Assembly: GCF_002860285.1 (NCBI RefSeq)
Contig: NZ_PGVF01000006.1
Coordinates: forward strand, 186,001 to 250,000
Source of the DNA: Bacillus sp. M6-12
GTDB lineage: Bacteria > Bacillota > Bacilli > Bacillales > DSM-1321
Direction of reading: 5' to 3'
DNA: 64,000 bases
This document shows, piece after piece, positions 63,663 through 64,000 of the stretch (within the stretch, counting starts at the first letter, position 1; the number at the start of each line of letters is the position of its first letter). Made by a program: the position numbers and the translations under genes. Under the pieces are notes generated by a model that saw only the letters and a program-made list of their open reading frames with translations, made no database searches and was not told the origin of the DNA.

Positions 63663-64000
63663 ATGACAATAAAGAGTTTTCAGGAAAAAACAATAGAACA
63701 ATGGAAGAAGGAGTATCCTGTATTAAAAGCAGTGGCTGATGCAAATGAAGTGTTTTGGGCAAATCCTGATTACGGGGAAAATGTGGGAGCAAGCCCATTG
63801 AAGGCCGAAAATATTGCTGATGCGGCTGAACGGCTTCAGCGTTTTGCACCGTATATTGCAAAGGTTTTTCCCGAAACAGCTGAAACAAACGGAATCATTG
63901 AATCGCCCCTGATTTCAATACCAAACATGCAGAACCATTTAGAGAATAAATATGAAGTGAAAATAGAGGGCAGCATGCTGCTGAAATGTGACAGTCACCT
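63663..64000 (+). CDS. dsdA: D-serine ammonia-lyase (5' part)
   Basis: The first ~112 codons of DsdA, cut by the window end. Segments [31 protein letters not shown] and LLKCDSHL match the N-terminus of D-serine dehydratase (the SHLPISGSIKARGG PLP region would follow). It deaminates D-serine to pyruvate and ammonia. SD AAGAGGTGCAGGG precedes ATG 63663. It supports a D-amino-acid catabolic role for the whole operon. Confidence 0.85.
   Translation, partial: MTIKSFQEKTIEQWKKEYPVLKAVADANEVFWANPDYGENVGASPLKAENIADAAERLQRFAPYIAKVFPETAETNGIIESPLISIPNMQNHLENKYEVKIEGSMLLKCDSH

Noticed and set aside
63554..63739. Small gene between the MFS gene and dsdA
   Set aside because: It runs through the terminator-like hairpin and the dsdA start and has no recognisable product.

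Overview
The window reads as chromosome of a motile, Gram-positive, low-to-moderate G+C Bacillaceae bacterium. The backbone comF - yvyF - flgM - flgN - flgK - flgL - fliW - csrA - hag - flaG - fliD - fliS - fliT - hpf - secA - prfB follows the Bacillus subtilis order. Shine-Dalgarno sites are strong, terminators are classic U-tailed hairpins, and a SinR-like regulator is present. The species cannot be told from sequence alone; genera near Mesobacillus, Cytobacillus or Neobacillus would fit. No rRNA, tRNA or CRISPR was seen.

Layout. (1) 1-1.6 kb: end of comFA, comFC and yvyF. (2) 1.7-9 kb: an inserted flagellar block led by a sigma-D-type promoter, with a very large FliK-like protein carrying exact-period 95-residue repeats, a FlhB C-domain-like protein, a FliS paralogue and a 755-residue flagellin, then yaaR. 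(3) 9-15.2 kb: the flgM-flgN-flgK-flgL cluster, fliW-csrA and the main flagellin gene hag, whose leader carries two CsrA-type sites. (4) 15.3-30.1 kb: an AT-rich glycosylation island. It holds an ISL3-type transposase remnant, an unknown protein, a PseB/FlaA1-type dehydratase, a Maf flagellin glycosyltransferase with an unusual C-terminal extension, three adjacent proteins sharing one fused Rossmann-like domain (acetyltransferase, sulfotransferase, glycosyltransferase), and a dTDP-3-amino-3,6-dideoxyhexose cassette with its own acyl carrier protein and FabG-like reductase. (5) 30.4-39.65 kb: a less AT-rich, tightly overlapping operon of AMP-ligase, LuxE, LuxC, PseH, PseF, PseG, PseI, an SDR dehydratase and PseC. 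It should make CMP-pseudaminic acid or a derivative, plus an acyl-activation/acyl-reduction branch. (6) 39.7-42.9 kb: flaG-fliD-fliS-fliT. (7) 43-48.6 kb: three secreted proteins, two with S-layer homology domains and one of those also with a VWA domain. (8) 48.8-57.5 kb: hpf, a degenerate HD-GYP protein, a split chromate-type transporter with a DUF1028 protein, a sinR homologue, secA and prfB with its programmed frameshift. (9) 57.5-64 kb: a dispersed-type structured repeat, then a likely D-amino-acid operon of regulator, M81 peptidase, N-acyl-D-amino-acid deacylase, MFS transporter and the start of D-serine ammonia-lyase (dsdA).

How it works together. Sigma-D-type promoters before the FliK-like gene, flgM, hag and flaG tie structural genes to late flagellar control. 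FliW/CsrA should set hag translation. The two glycan blocks between hag and flaG probably make and attach sugars on flagellin. The most unusual content is the lux-type acyl-activation and reduction genes inside the pseudaminic acid operon, the ACP/reductase pair in the neighbouring deoxyamino-sugar cassette, and the domain shared by three consecutive glycan enzymes.
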